A stretch of DNA of 64,000 nucleotides from Hominimerdicola alba (GCF_900109655.1 NZ_FOAT01000002.1:357560-421559); one strand, 5' to 3'; shown: positions 34,401 through 43,410, counted from the first letter of the stretch. Translations and numbers: made by a program. The notes: generated by a model from the letters alone, not told the origin.

Positions 34401-35029
34401 CACTGGGCAGCGTAAACCTGGGTGCAATAGAAGAGTACGCCGAGGTCAGGGAAAGATACGATTTCCTCTCGGCACAGCTGAACGATGTGAACGTTTCAAA
34501 GGAAGAACTCTGCAAGATGATAGAGGAACTGACCGAGAAAATGAAGTCGGTATTCATGCAGAGCTTTGAAACGATAAACAGGAATTTCAGCAGTATATTC
34601 AAAGAGCTTTTCGGCGGAGGAAACGGCGAGCTTATACTTACCGACCCAGAGAATGTTCTTGAATGCGGCATAGAAATAAGCGTACAGCCTCCCGGCAAGG
34701 TGATAACCAGCCTGATGTCACTCTCGGGCGGTGAACAGTCGCTTGCGGCTGTTGCGATATACTTTGCGATACTGAAATACTCACCCGCACCGTTCTGTCT
34801 GCTTGATGAGATAGAGGCGGCACTTGATGACGTTAACGTTACAAGGTACGCGCAGTATCTTCACAGGCTGACGGACAAGACGCAGTTCATAACCATAACG
34901 CACAGACGCGGTACAATGGAAGAAGCTGATGTTCTGTACGGTGTTACCATGCAGGAGAAAGGTATATCCAAACTGCTGAAAATGAATGCAGGACAGACTT
35001 CGATACTTGGCAGCGGAGATATCGAATAG
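31454..35029 (+). CDS. smc: chromosome segregation ATPase SMC
   Basis: 1191 residues, full length. Walker A GPNGSGKS at residues 31-38, first coiled coil to about 510, hinge domain near 515-665 (GVCGTVAQLVGVKSEYSVAVE...), second coiled coil, then the ABC signature SLSGGEQSL and Walker B FCLLDEIEAALDD at the C-terminus. SMC with ScpAB condenses and aligns origin regions after loading at ParB-bound parS sites; three parS sites lie in this window. AAAGGCGGTG precedes the ATG. Conserved order smc - Nudix - ftsY. Confidence 0.98.
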   Translation: MYLRGLELQGFKSFPDKTVLTFGKGITAVVGPNGSGKSNISDAMRWVMGEQSSKALRGEKMAGVIFHGCATRKESPFAQVTLTIDNEDGALGVDSEMVSVTRKLYKNGDSEYLINGSPVRLKDVNELFMDTGLGKDGYSIVGQGRIADIVNGKGSDRREIFEEAAGVAKFRYKKQEAERKLIDAEDNISRLNDIIAELEARIGPLEKQCEKAKKFKVLDDEKTTLEVSVWVTKLEQYRTKLAENEERIALLKEQYETLSAELAEAEAQIEKDLRSSAECAADADDISEKIHEAELSARGGEADIAVCENDIAHIEENISRLKEQIENSRADKYFLESELKQRREELDSLGKKQTEAAEAVAEKEKEFDRLLTEADESDKAVSEVNSAISAAYLEKSRLSFTAESLKNTIQETAERLAELAEDNAETVRNKELADKELAKLRKQHTEKQDAKNEKENVLGGMTKLLDKRKEKLDTAVSTFAQADSRLTEINSRLNILKDLERSMEGFGYAVKHIMNAVKQGRISGVCGTVAQLVGVKSEYSVAVETALGGALQNIVVENEDSAKRGIRLLKESKAGRATFLPITSVKGTRLENDRLENEDGFVALGCDIVTYDKKYEGIVRSLLGRICIAEDIDSASRIAKAYGYKFRIVTLDGQVVNAGGSYTGGSVSKSTGILTRKNEINDLESKRGKLEAERSAAAEEKEKLTNEVHKMAADIEGAKEQLTVLNGDCIRIEAEIKRVSGLAESYEKILSDSGEEEKKLREKGEQADKELDKTLKDTAEVDKKIFEKEAELAGSQEEQEKLKSRRNEISGELSELRVKGAELSKDIETCKESIASLEKTITDRDSDGGKLALEIESEKEKIKGKNTDIEAIKQKIKDSEALAVKLKDDMEEARRKQREYSDSAEKLRSSQKNKLEEKETLAAQLSRGEERKNAITADFDKLVNKLWDEYELTRSTAAEKAQPVEDMTEAEKHLTELKNKIRALGSVNLGAIEEYAEVRERYDFLSAQLNDVNVSKEELCKMIEELTEKMKSVFMQSFETINRNFSSIFKELFGGGNGELILTDPENVLECGIEISVQPPGKVITSLMSLSGGEQSLAAVAIYFAILKYSPAPFCLLDEIEAALDDVNVTRYAQYLHRLTDKTQFITITHRRGTMEEADVLYGVTMQEKGISKLLKMNAGQTSILGSGDIE

Positions 35030-35038
35030 GCGGTACAT

Positions 35039-35488
35039 ATGGGAAGAACGGAGAATGCGGAATTCACTGTGCTGTGCCTGATAGAGGACGGCAGCAGGGT
35101 GCTTTTGCAGGACAGGGTAAAAGCTGACTGGAAAGGCTACACTCTCCCCGGGGGACACGTTGAAAAAGGCGAGTCCTTTGTGGAAGCGGTGATACGCGAG
35201 ATGAAAGAGGAAACAGGGCTTGATATCTTTGAACCAAAACTTGTAGGTGTCAAGCAGTTCCCGATAGACGGCGGAAGGTACATCGTGATGCTGTACAAGG
35301 CTACAAAGTTCTCGGGCGAGGTTGTATCCTCGGAAGAGGGCAGAATGGAATGGGTAGAGTACAGCAGGCTTTCCGAGATAAGCACCGTCGCCGACTTTGA
35401 AGAACTTCTGGAAGTGATGAATTCGGATAAGCTTTCGGAGTTTCGGTACATAATCGAAGATGGCAAATGGAAAGCACTTATCGGATAA
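35039..35488 (+). CDS. Nudix hydrolase (MutT family)
   Basis: 149 residues with a complete Nudix box, GHVEKGESFVEAVIREMKEE followed by TGL, matching G-x5-E-x7-REUXEEXGU, which binds Mg and pyrophosphate. Likely hydrolyses an oxidised or excess nucleoside diphosphate derivative. It sits in the nine bases after smc and 39 bases before ftsY, so it is co-transcribed with them. Confidence 0.92.
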   Translation: MGRTENAEFTVLCLIEDGSRVLLQDRVKADWKGYTLPGGHVEKGESFVEAVIREMKEETGLDIFEPKLVGVKQFPIDGGRYIVMLYKATKFSGEVVSSEEGRMEWVEYSRLSEISTVADFEELLEVMNSDKLSEFRYIIEDGKWKALIG

Positions 35489-35527
35489 TGCAGATAAGTA
35501 AACTATAACCGAAAGGGGTTTGTAATA

Positions 35528-36433
35528 ATGGGATTTTTTGAAAAACTGAAAAACGGTCTGAGAAAGACAAAGGAATCGATGATGGGCAGGATAGAAAGAC
35601 TGCTCCATGCATTCACTAAGATAGACGAGGACTTGTTCGAAGAACTGGAAGAGACACTGATACTCTCTGATATCGGCGTTAATACCTCGGTGAAGATATG
35701 TGACAGGGTGCGCGATTATGTAAAGCAGAAGGGCATCACCGATCCTGCTATGATAAAGGATATCCTGAAAGAAGTCATAGCAGAGATGCTGGGCGAGGAA
35801 CAGCCTCTTGATATGTCAACAGTACCTTCCGTTATACTGGTGATCGGCGTTAACGGCGTTGGTAAGACAACTACTATCGGCAAGCTGGCTAATCAGCTTA
35901 AAAATGAGGGCAAGCACGTAATCGTGGCAGCAGCGGATACTTTCCGTGCAGCAGCTATCGACCAGCTGGAAGTATGGACAGAGCGTGCAGGCGTTGAGCT
36001 TATCAAGCACAAGGAGGGTTCCGACCCCGCTGCGGTAGTATTCGATGCACTGACCGCTGCAAAGGCAAGACAGGCTGACGTTGTTATCTGCGATACCGCA
36101 GGTCGTCTTCACAACAAGAAGAACCTTATGAAAGAGCTTGAAAAGATATCCCGTATAGTACATCAGCAGGCTGAGGGCTGTGCGCTGGAAGTTCTTCTTG
36201 CACTGGACGCAACCACAGGACAGAACGCAGTAAATCAGGCACAGCAGTTCAACGAGGCTGCTGATATCACAGGCATAATCCTGACAAAGCTGGACGGCAC
36301 TGCAAAGGGCGGTATCGTTATCACCATCTGCGATGACCTGAAGATACCTGTTAAGCTTGTTACCGTGGGCGAAAAGATCGACGATATACAGCCATTTATA
36401 GCAAAGGATTTTGTTGACGCGCTGTTTGAATAA
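35528..36433 (+). CDS. ftsY: signal recognition particle receptor FtsY
   Basis: 301 residues: helical N domain, then the SRP GTPase G domain with P-loop GVNGVGKT (residues 107-114), [17 protein letters not shown] and [10 protein letters not shown]. It lacks the long acidic A domain of E. coli FtsY, as is usual in Firmicutes. It docks ribosome-SRP complexes at the membrane. GAAAGGGG precedes the ATG. Confidence 0.97.
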   Translation: MGFFEKLKNGLRKTKESMMGRIERLLHAFTKIDEDLFEELEETLILSDIGVNTSVKICDRVRDYVKQKGITDPAMIKDILKEVIAEMLGEEQPLDMSTVPSVILVIGVNGVGKTTTIGKLANQLKNEGKHVIVAAADTFRAAAIDQLEVWTERAGVELIKHKEGSDPAAVVFDALTAAKARQADVVICDTAGRLHNKKNLMKELEKISRIVHQQAEGCALEVLLALDATTGQNAVNQAQQFNEAADITGIILTKLDGTAKGGIVITICDDLKIPVKLVTVGEKIDDIQPFIAKDFVDALFE

Positions 36434-36883
36434 ATGATACTTATCGATTTTGGAATAATATGCCGTGAACAGAAAAAGCGCTCGTTCCCGCGCAGTATAC
36501 CTAAAGTGAGGTTTCAGAGCCATATCAGGAGAGAGAACTCCGAAGCCATGTACGATGATTTCTACCATTTTGAAGCTGCCGACAAGCTTACAGGAATATG
36601 GTATTTTGCGTGGCTGACAGATGATATATTTCTGGAACAGAGTTTCTTCAATATCGCAGATAAAGGCAGTCCGTGGATATATGCCGTTCCCGAATGGGAA
36701 GAAACTGTAAGGGCGATACTTGCGTTTTATCTCAAGGCATCGCCGATACACAAAATTGCGGTACTGCCGAGGATACAGGACAGGTCAGCAAATGTGACCC
36801 ATGCCGAATGTACTCTCGATGAGTTCATGGATAAGCTGAAAGCGGGAGATATCAGGTGGAACGAGCTGTATAATATCGGCTGA
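36434..36883 (+). CDS. protein of unknown function
   Basis: 149 residues, soluble, aromatic-rich (FDDFYHFEAADKLTGIWYFAWL-like core; PWIYAVPEWEETVRAILAFYL). No signal peptide or familiar motif. The ATG directly follows the ftsY stop codon with no separate ribosome-binding site, so its translation is probably coupled to ftsY. I do not recognise the family. Confidence 0.65.
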   Translation: MILIDFGIICREQKKRSFPRSIPKVRFQSHIRRENSEAMYDDFYHFEAADKLTGIWYFAWLTDDIFLEQSFFNIADKGSPWIYAVPEWEETVRAILAFYLKASPIHKIAVLPRIQDRSANVTHAECTLDEFMDKLKAGDIRWNELYNIG

Positions 36884-36908
36884 AAAATATTAGAGCGGAA
36901 GTGAAATA

Positions 36909-37487
36909 ATGAAACTTGTAATAGCAAGCAACAATAAGGGCAAGATAAGAGAATACAAGCAGATACTCGAACCCCTGGGTTACGAGGTCATGAGCCAGTC
37001 CGAGGCAGGGCTGGACCTTGAAGTTGAGGAAACAGGCACTACCTTTGCGGAGAATTCAGCACTGAAAGCAAGGGCGGCTTATGCTGAACTTGGCTGTGCT
37101 GTTCTGGCAGATGACAGCGGTCTTTCGGTTGATGCGCTGAACGGCGAGCCGGGAGTATACTCGGCAAGGTACGGCGGCATCGATGACGACAAGGAAAGAT
37201 GTCTGTATATGTTAAAGAAGATGGAGAACGTTCCCGATGACAAAAGGGGAGCCCACTTTGTCTGCACCATACATTTTATAGATACCGACGGCAGTGAGAT
37301 ATGTGTCGAGGGCAGGGTATACGGCAGTATAAACCGTGCGCCCGTGGGTGAGAACGGCTTCGGCTATGACCCTGTGTTCATGTACGAGGGCAGAAGCTTT
37401 GCTGAGATACCCGCCGAGGAAAAGAACGGGGTATCCCACAGGGCGAATGCTCTGAAACAGCTTGAAGAAAAGCTTAAAGCACGATGA
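36909..37487 (+). CDS. rdgB: dITP/XTP pyrophosphatase (RdgB/HAM1)
   Basis: 192 residues. N-terminal SNNKGKIREYKQIL binds the triphosphate, TTFAENSALKARAA and VLADDSGLSVDALNGEPGVYSARY are family signatures, and ending FGYDPVF, SHRANALKQL. It removes inosine and xanthosine triphosphates from the nucleotide pool. GCGGAAGTG precedes the ATG. The stop overlaps the start of the following deaminase gene by four bases. Confidence 0.96.
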   Translation: MKLVIASNNKGKIREYKQILEPLGYEVMSQSEAGLDLEVEETGTTFAENSALKARAAYAELGCAVLADDSGLSVDALNGEPGVYSARYGGIDDDKERCLYMLKKMENVPDDKRGAHFVCTIHFIDTDGSEICVEGRVYGSINRAPVGENGFGYDPVFMYEGRSFAEIPAEEKNGVSHRANALKQLEEKLKAR

Positions 37488-38128
37488 GGTTCAGTGAACT
37501 GCCAAAGCATTGGCAGAGGATATTCGAGCTTGAATGGATATCGCTCTGTGAGGGCAGCAAGGCGATAGCGGCTGTCATCACCGATGATGAGGAGAATATC
37601 ATTTCCGAGGGCAGGAACATGACGGGTGAACACAACATACCCAATCCTGCGGCGGCACACGCCGAAACAGAAGCGATTCGCGCACTGGATACCGAAAAAT
37701 ACCCGAACAAGTGGGGGTATACCCTCCATGCGGGACTTGAACCCTGCGTGATGTGCATGGGTACTTTGGTGATGGGCGGCATACGCCGTGTCGAGATAGC
37801 AGCAAGGGACGATTTCGGCGGTGCTATGAAGCTGATAGATATGTTTGAGTTTTCAAAAAACAAGGGCATACAGGTAACGTGGCTAGACGATGAGCGCGGT
37901 GATATGCAGAGGGCATTTCAGACTTTGCGCGAATTGTATGTGGGTACTGATGAAGAAAAGCTCGGGCGCATGATGAAAGATTTCTCGGTCTACAACAAAT
38001 CAGGTGTCGATGCGGCAGTAAGGCTCTGGGAGAGCGGTATACTTACCGACCCGCGGAAGTTTTCGGCTGAGGAGATATTCGACAGGCTTGCAGATATAAT
38101 GAAAGGAAAAGAATATGATAACAACTAA
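37484..38128 (+). CDS. cytidine/adenosine deaminase-fold nucleoside deaminase
   Basis: 214 residues. Zinc site: His-Ala-Glu in AHAETEAIRAL and the Cys pair in EPCVMCMG, as in TadA, guanine and cytosine deaminases. A C-terminal extension of about 80 residues is unusual for TadA. The neighbours rdgB and Nudix suggest a purine-salvage or nucleotide-cleanup role, but substrate is uncertain. It overlaps rdgB upstream and yhbY downstream. Confidence 0.85.
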   Translation: MRFSELPKHWQRIFELEWISLCEGSKAIAAVITDDEENIISEGRNMTGEHNIPNPAAAHAETEAIRALDTEKYPNKWGYTLHAGLEPCVMCMGTLVMGGIRRVEIAARDDFGGAMKLIDMFEFSKNKGIQVTWLDDERGDMQRAFQTLRELYVGTDEEKLGRMMKDFSVYNKSGVDAAVRLWESGILTDPRKFSAEEIFDRLADIMKGKEYDNN

Positions 38129-38411
38129 GCAGAGAGCAGAACTTAAAAGTATAGCAATGAAAATGAAGCCGTCTTTCCAGATAGGCAAGGGCGGTCTTAA
38201 TGATGCGCAGACCGCGCAGATAGACGATTATCTCAGGGTACACGAGATAATAAAGGTAAAGGTGCTGGATAACTCGCTGTACACCGCAAGGGAAGCCGCA
38301 GAGGAACTGGCAGAAAAGATAAACGCTGAGGTAGTTCAGGTGATAGGTTCAAATCTGGTGCTCTACAAGCGCAACGAGGAAGAGCCTGTTATCAAGTTCA
38401 AGAGCAAATGA
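38115..38411 (+). CDS. yhbY: YhbY-family ribosome assembly RNA-binding protein
   Basis: 98 residues forming a single CRM domain: LKSIAMKMKPSFQIGKGGLND with the GKGG loop, then LRVHEIIKVKVLDN and VVQVIGSNLVLYKR. Binds pre-50S particles. Overlaps the deaminase gene by 14 bases and nadD by four. The order yhbY-nadD-yqeK-rsfS is the conserved Firmicute cluster. Confidence 0.95.
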   Translation: MITTKQRAELKSIAMKMKPSFQIGKGGLNDAQTAQIDDYLRVHEIIKVKVLDNSLYTAREAAEELAEKINAEVVQVIGSNLVLYKRNEEEPVIKFKSK

Positions 38412-39019
38412 TGGATATAGGCGTTTACGGCGGCACTTTCGACCCGATACACAAGGGTCATGCAAGGCTGCTGGAGCTTGCAAAAACTCTGGGCGGACTT
38501 GACAAGGTGATAGTCATGCCCGACAGGATACCGCCACACAAACAGCGGGACGATATGGCTTCACCCGAGGACAGGCTTGAAATGTGCAGGCTGACTTTCT
38601 CGAAACAGAATGATATCGAAGTCAGTGACTATGAGATAAGGCAGGAGGGTAAGAGCTATTCTGTGCTCACTCTGCGGCATCTGAAAAAGCTTTATCCCGA
38701 GGACAGGCTGTGGTTCATAATGGGCAGTGATATGCTGACAAGCTTTACCCAGTGGTACTGCTATGAGGAGATACTCACACTGGCAGGGCTGATATGTCTG
38801 ACCAGATACAGCGGCGACAGTGAAGAACTTGAAGCGGCGGCAGAAGAACTCCGCGCAAAAGGCGGAGAGATAAAGATACTTCCCGCCGAAGCTTTTGAGG
38901 TATCCAGTTCACAGCTGAGAAAGTTTATAGCTCAGGGCGATGACTGCAAGGAGTATCTTGACAGCAGGGTGAGAAAATATATAAACAGCAAAGGTCTTTA
39001 CAGAAAGCGTGAGGGGTAA
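38408..39019 (+). CDS. nadD: nicotinate-nucleotide adenylyltransferase
   Basis: 203 residues. The nucleotidyltransferase motif GGTFDPIHKGH is at the N-terminus and the second motif SSSQLRKF near the end; FIMGSDML and FTQWYCYEEIL are typical for NadD. Forms nicotinic acid adenine dinucleotide in NAD synthesis. The ATG overlaps the yhbY stop codon. Confidence 0.96.
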   Translation: MMDIGVYGGTFDPIHKGHARLLELAKTLGGLDKVIVMPDRIPPHKQRDDMASPEDRLEMCRLTFSKQNDIEVSDYEIRQEGKSYSVLTLRHLKKLYPEDRLWFIMGSDMLTSFTQWYCYEEILTLAGLICLTRYSGDSEELEAAAEELRAKGGEIKILPAEAFEVSSSQLRKFIAQGDDCKEYLDSRVRKYINSKGLYRKREG

Positions 39020-39021
39020 AA

Positions 39022-39600
39022 TTGAAAGAATCCAAGCAGATAGGGATATACAAAAAGTATCTCAGGGAGCATTTATCGAAGAAGCGGTACACCCATTCGC
39101 TGAATGTGGCATTTTCCGCGGTGGAGCTTGCCAAAAAGTACGGCGGAGATACCGATAAGGCATACACGGCAGGACTTCTGCATGACATAGCAAAGGAGCT
39201 TCCCGCTGATGAACAGCTTGAACTTGTGATGGCTTCGGCGCTTGATGTCAGCGAGATAGAAACAAAAGCAGTCCCGCTTTTCCACGCGATAGCGGGAGCA
39301 GAGCTGATACAGAAGCTTTTCGATATACACGATGAAGAGATAATACTTGCGATACGCAGGCATACGGTCGCATCGGGTGGCATGAGCAAGCTGGATGTTA
39401 TAATATATCTTGCCGACCTGATATCCGCTGACAGGGATTACAAGGACGTTAACCGTATGCGCAAGCTGGCTGACAAGAGCCTTGAACGTGCCATGTGTGA
39501 AGCGCTGAGGTTTTCCATATCGGATTCCGTAAGCAAGGGAAATACTATCCCCACAGCCACCCTTGACGCATACAACGAATACATAAAGTACAAGAAGTGA
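39022..39600 (+). CDS. yqeK: YqeK-family HD-domain dinucleoside tetraphosphatase
   Basis: 192 residues starting at TTG 39022 with GAGGGG upstream. HD-domain ligands appear as His in RYTHSLNVAF, His-Asp in LLHDIAKEL, and later His and Asp in RHTVASGGMSKLDVIIYLADLIS. YqeK enzymes hydrolyse Ap4A and related alarmones. Third gene of the yhbY-nadD-yqeK cluster. Confidence 0.94.
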   Translation: MKESKQIGIYKKYLREHLSKKRYTHSLNVAFSAVELAKKYGGDTDKAYTAGLLHDIAKELPADEQLELVMASALDVSEIETKAVPLFHAIAGAELIQKLFDIHDEEIILAIRRHTVASGGMSKLDVIIYLADLISADRDYKDVNRMRKLADKSLERAMCEALRFSISDSVSKGNTIPTATLDAYNEYIKYKK

Positions 39601-39654
39601 TCTATAATTCATAATTATTTGTCAAATACGAGGACTTGTTGCTTGGAACACAAA

Positions 39655-39683
39655 TTGACAAGGGCAGTAAGTCATGATATAAT
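39655..39683 (+). promoter_or_regulatory. sigma-A promoter of rsfS
   Basis: TTGACA at 39655-39660, 17-base spacer, TATAAT at 39678-39683. Confidence 0.9.
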
Positions 39684-39718
39684 AGAGTTTAAAACAAACA
39701 GAAATCAGGAGGAATAAC

Positions 39719-40090
39719 ATGGCAGAGTTAACAACCGAGCAGAAACTCGAAATTGCAGTCAAAGCGCTGGATTCAAAGCGCGGAGAAGATATACAGGCGA
39801 TAGGCATCGGCGACCTTACGATACTTGCAGACTATTTCATCATAGCAAACGGTGGTTCTACCGTGCAGACAAAGGCTATGGCTGAAGAAGTGGAGTTCAA
39901 GCTCTCTCAGCAGGGCATCGAGCCCCATCATACCGAGGGTTATGGCCCCAACAACTGGATAGTGCTGGATTACCGCGATATCGTGGTACACGTTTTCAAC
40001 AAGGAAACACGCGACCAGTACAAGCTGGAAAGACTCTGGACAGACGGCAAAGAGGTAGATATCTCAAAGTTCGTGACAAAAGAGTCCTAA
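39719..40090 (+). CDS. rsfS: ribosomal silencing factor RsfS
   Basis: 123 residues. Contains the Iojap/YbeB signature LADYFIIANGGSTVQTKAMA, GYGPNNWIVLDYRDIVVHVF and YKLERLW. Binds L14 and blocks subunit joining in starvation. Separate promoter from the yhbY-yqeK group. AGGAGGAA precedes the ATG. Confidence 0.96.
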   Translation: MAELTTEQKLEIAVKALDSKRGEDIQAIGIGDLTILADYFIIANGGSTVQTKAMAEEVEFKLSQQGIEPHHTEGYGPNNWIVLDYRDIVVHVFNKETRDQYKLERLWTDGKEVDISKFVTKES

Positions 40091-40097
40091 CGCCGGC

Positions 40098-40126
40098 TTT
40101 ACATTTGAGAAAAAATATGTTATAAT
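40098..40126 (+). promoter_or_regulatory. sigma-A promoter of leuS
   Basis: TTTACA at 40098-40103, 17-base spacer, TATAAT at 40121-40126. The leader is only about 55 bases, too short for a T-box, which many Firmicute leuS genes have. Confidence 0.8.
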
Positions 40127-40186
40127 AGTAACCGGATTTTTTGCTTCACAGGAAGCATATACTAAAATTAAGGAAGATGGATCAAT

Positions 40187-42616
40187 ATGAGCAATTACGA
40201 TTTCAGTGCCATTGAGAAAAAATGGCAGAAGTACTGGGAAGAGCATGAAACTTTCAAAACTGATGTATGGGATTTCAGCAAGCCTAAGTTCTATGCGCTG
40301 GATATGTTCCCCTATCCTTCAGGCGTGGGTCTTCACGCAGGTCACCCCGAGGGCTATACCGCTACTGATATAGTTTCGCGTATGAAGCGTATGCAGGGCT
40401 TCAACGTACTGCACCCCATGGGTTATGACTCCTTCGGTCTGCCCGCAGAGCAGTATGCTGTAAATACAGGCAATCACCCCAATGGCTTCACTCAGGAGAA
40501 TATCAAGACATTCTCCAAACAGCTGAAGGAACTGGGCTTCGACTATGACTGGTCTAAGATGCTTGCTACCTCCGACCCCGCTTTCTATAAGTGGACACAG
40601 TGGATATTCAAGCAGCTGTATCTGGACGGCTATGCTAAGTATATAGATATGCCCGTTAACTGGTGCGAGGAACTGGGTACAGTTCTTTCCAACGATGAAG
40701 TTATCGACGGCAAGTCCGAGCGCGGCGGTTTCCCTGTTGTAAGAAAGAACATGAAGCAGTGGGTAATAGACCAGCCTGCTTTTGCTGAAAAGCTGCTGGA
40801 AGGTCTTGACGAGATCGACTGGCCCGAATCTACAAAGAGTATGCAGCGCAACTGGATAGGCAAATCTACAGGTGTTGAGGTAGAGTTCGATATCGTCGGC
40901 GGCGGAAAGTTCTCCATATTCACCACTTGTATCGAGACCATCTACGGTATCACTTTCATGGTACTGGCTCCCGATGGCGAGATAACCGAGAGACTTCTTG
41001 ACAGAGTACAGAACCGCGAGGAAGTTCAGGCTTATATCGACGAGACCAAGAAGAAAAACGATATGGATCGTACCGAGCTCAACAAGACAAAGTCGGGCTG
41101 CGAGCTGAAGGGCGTTACTTGTATAAACCCTGTTAACGGCAAAGAAGTTCGTATGTTCATCGGCGATTTCGTACTTGCAAGCTACGGTACAGGTGCGGTA
41201 ATGGCAGTACCCAGCCACGATCAGCGTGACTTTGAGTATGCTGTTGCTCACAATATAGATATGATACAGGTAATCGACGGCAAGGACGGTCACATTGATG
41301 TATCCGAAGCCGCTATGGAAAAGGGCGAGTATCTCGGCAAGGGCTACAAGCTGATAAATTCCGAGGAGTTCACAGGTCTTACCGTTGAGGAAGCCAAGGA
41401 AGCCATCACCGTTAAGCTGGAAAAGATGGGCAGAGCAAAGCGCACTGTTAACTATCATTTCCGTGAGTGGATATTTGCACGTCAGAGATACTGGGGCGAG
41501 CCTGTACCTGTTGTACATACCGAGAACGGCATACACGTACTTGATGATGAAGAGCTGCCTCTGGTACTGCCCGAGCTGGATGACTACAAGGGCAAGAACG
41601 GCAAGGCTCCCCTTGAAAATGCAACAGAGTGGAAGCAGTACGACCGCAACGGCGTAAAGGGCGTTAGAGAAACATCTACCATGCCCGGAAGCGCCGGTTC
41701 AAGCTGGTACTTCCTGAGATATATCGACCCCAACAATGATAAGCAGTTCGCAGACCCCGAGCTTCTGAAGCACTGGATGCCTGTTGACCTTTACATCGGC
41801 GGACCTGAGCATACCGTAGGTCATCTGATATATTCACGTATCTGGAACAGATACCTGTACGATAAGGGTCTTGCACCTACCAAGGAGCCTTTCAAGAAGC
41901 TGGTTCATCAGGGTATGATACTGGGTTCAAACGGCATAAAGATGGGCAAGCGTTTCCCTGAGTTCGTTGTAAATCCTTCGGATATCATCAGAGATTTCGG
42001 TGCTGATACACTGAGACTCTACGAGATGTTCATGGGACCTCTGGAAGTCTCCAAGCCCTGGAGCCAGAGCGGTGTTGAGGGCGCTAAGAAGTTCCTCAAT
42101 CGTGTATGGAATTTCTTCACTGAGGACAAGAACCTCACTGATGATAACGACGGCGCACTCACAAAGGTTTACCACCAGACTGTTAAGAAAGTCACTGACG
42201 ATTTCGAGACACTGGCATTCAACACAGCTATCGCACAGATGATGATATTCGTCAATGCAGTATACAAGAATGGCACCTGCCCCAGAGAGTATGCTGAGGG
42301 ACTTATCAAGATGCTGTCCTGCATCTCGCCTCACATCGGTGAAGAGATCTGGAGCATCATGGGTCATAATGATACCATCGCATTCGAGAAGTGGCCTACC
42401 TACGACGAAGCACAGCTGGTAGAAGATACCGTTGAGATAGTCGTACAGGTAAATGGCAAGATCAAGGCTAAGCTGAACATCGCCAAGGACGAGGACAAGG
42501 AAAGCGTTCTCGCAAAGGCTAAGGCTGATGAAGCAGTTGCTAAGGTCATGGAAGGCAAGAACGTTGTCAAGGAGATAGTCGTTCCCAACAAGCTGGTTAA
42601 CATCGTAGTTAAATAA
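40187..42616 (+). CDS. leuS: leucyl-tRNA synthetase
   Basis: 809 residues, normal for the bacterial type. HIGH motif appears as HAGH in PYPSGVGLHAGHPEGY; the editing domain (CP1) spans about residues 220-415. The KMSKS loop reads KMGKR in SNGIKMGKRFPEFVVNPSDI, a variant. The anticodon-binding domain and a lysine-rich C-terminal domain (VVQVNGKIKAKL) follow. AAGGAAGATGG precedes the ATG. Confidence 0.97.
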   Translation: MSNYDFSAIEKKWQKYWEEHETFKTDVWDFSKPKFYALDMFPYPSGVGLHAGHPEGYTATDIVSRMKRMQGFNVLHPMGYDSFGLPAEQYAVNTGNHPNGFTQENIKTFSKQLKELGFDYDWSKMLATSDPAFYKWTQWIFKQLYLDGYAKYIDMPVNWCEELGTVLSNDEVIDGKSERGGFPVVRKNMKQWVIDQPAFAEKLLEGLDEIDWPESTKSMQRNWIGKSTGVEVEFDIVGGGKFSIFTTCIETIYGITFMVLAPDGEITERLLDRVQNREEVQAYIDETKKKNDMDRTELNKTKSGCELKGVTCINPVNGKEVRMFIGDFVLASYGTGAVMAVPSHDQRDFEYAVAHNIDMIQVIDGKDGHIDVSEAAMEKGEYLGKGYKLINSEEFTGLTVEEAKEAITVKLEKMGRAKRTVNYHFREWIFARQRYWGEPVPVVHTENGIHVLDDEELPLVLPELDDYKGKNGKAPLENATEWKQYDRNGVKGVRETSTMPGSAGSSWYFLRYIDPNNDKQFADPELLKHWMPVDLYIGGPEHTVGHLIYSRIWNRYLYDKGLAPTKEPFKKLVHQGMILGSNGIKMGKRFPEFVVNPSDIIRDFGADTLRLYEMFMGPLEVSKPWSQSGVEGAKKFLNRVWNFFTEDKNLTDDNDGALTKVYHQTVKKVTDDFETLAFNTAIAQMMIFVNAVYKNGTCPREYAEGLIKMLSCISPHIGEEIWSIMGHNDTIAFEKWPTYDEAQLVEDTVEIVVQVNGKIKAKLNIAKDEDKESVLAKAKADEAVAKVMEGKNVVKEIVVPNKLVNIVVK

Positions 42617-42624
42617 GTACAATT

Positions 42625-42658
42625 CAGGCAGATGCTTCGGTTGAGGCATCTGCCTGTT
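42625..42658 (+). terminator. hairpin after leuS
   Basis: CAGGCAGATGC pairs with GCATCTGCCTG with a nine-to-ten base loop, shortly after the stop codon. The T-run is weak. Confidence 0.65.
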
Positions 42659-42663
42659 GATGT

Positions 42664-42886
42664 ATGCGCGTTTTCGTGAAAATTAAGGATAATGTGCAGA
42701 ACCTGTTAGAAACATATTATGACCACAATCAGATAGACGGTGAAGAATAAAACAGCGTCACAGCGAGGTATACTATGACCTGCTGAATCAATTCGATTTT
42801 ATGTGAGTCGTGTATTTTATTGTCAAAATAACCAAATTATGAACGAAAATATTTTCAGATAATTTTTAAATTTTTCTTCAATGCTA
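42664..42886. other. intergenic region with an unsupported 28-codon ORF
   Basis: ATG at 42664 opens a hydrophilic 28-residue frame ending at 42750 without a ribosome-binding site and adjacent to the leuS hairpin. The rest is AT-rich. I see no supported gene. Confidence 0.35.
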
Positions 42887-42915
42887 TTGACTTTTCAGAC
42901 AAAATATAGTATAAT
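42887..42915 (+). promoter_or_regulatory. sigma-A promoter of rpsU
   Basis: TTGACT at 42887-42892, 17-base spacer, TATAAT at 42910-42915. It leaves a long leader of about 155 bases before rpsU with several GC-rich segments, possibly regulatory. Confidence 0.85.
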
Positions 42916-43077
42916 TTATCTTGTAATTATTTCGGCTGCAAGGTTCTCGCATATCTTAGACAGAGAAAGCGTAAAGCGTTTAAGTTTGCACTAGCAGACC
43001 TTCACTATCACCCTTGCGGTGTGCGGGAGCGGTCGGAGGATTACCTCTGTCATAGGTGGCAAAGGGAGGGAAACATT

Positions 43078-43251
43078 TTGGCAGAAATTCGTGTTGGCAA
43101 GAACGAAACTCTGGATACCGCTCTTAAGCGTTTTAAGAGATCATGCGCAAGAGACGGCGTTATCGCTGAGGTCCGTAAGAGAGAACACTACGAAAAGCCT
43201 TCGGTAAAGCGTAAGAAGAAGTCCGAAGCTGCTCGTAAGCGCAAGTATTGA
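43078..43251 (+). CDS. rpsU: 30S ribosomal protein S21
   Basis: 57 residues, the usual size, starting at TTG 43078 with GGGAGGG upstream. Sequence [20 protein letters not shown] near the start and a lysine/arginine-rich tail are diagnostic. Longer frames from 43021 are the same frame extended into the leader and lack support. Confidence 0.95.
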   Translation: MAEIRVGKNETLDTALKRFKRSCARDGVIAEVRKREHYEKPSVKRKKKSEAARKRKY

Positions 43252-43263
43252 TATGATATCAGG

Positions 43264-43292
43264 AAGCGGATACATAATGTGTCCGCTTTTTT
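43264..43292 (+). terminator. terminator after rpsU
   Basis: AAGCGGA pairs with TCCGCTT, followed by TTTT. Confidence 0.85.
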
Positions 43293-43410
43293 GCTGTTCA
43301 AAATTAAACCGAGCTTTAGCTGTCATATACACTAACACTGATCCCGAGCCTTACGAAAGTTACCTGTATTGCAATGTACAGGGTGAGGAAAACCGTCCCG
43401 GGCTGGGGGC

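Noticed and set aside
40319..41536. 405-codon frame antisense to leuS
   Set aside because: Shadow frame with no ribosome-binding site or family motif.
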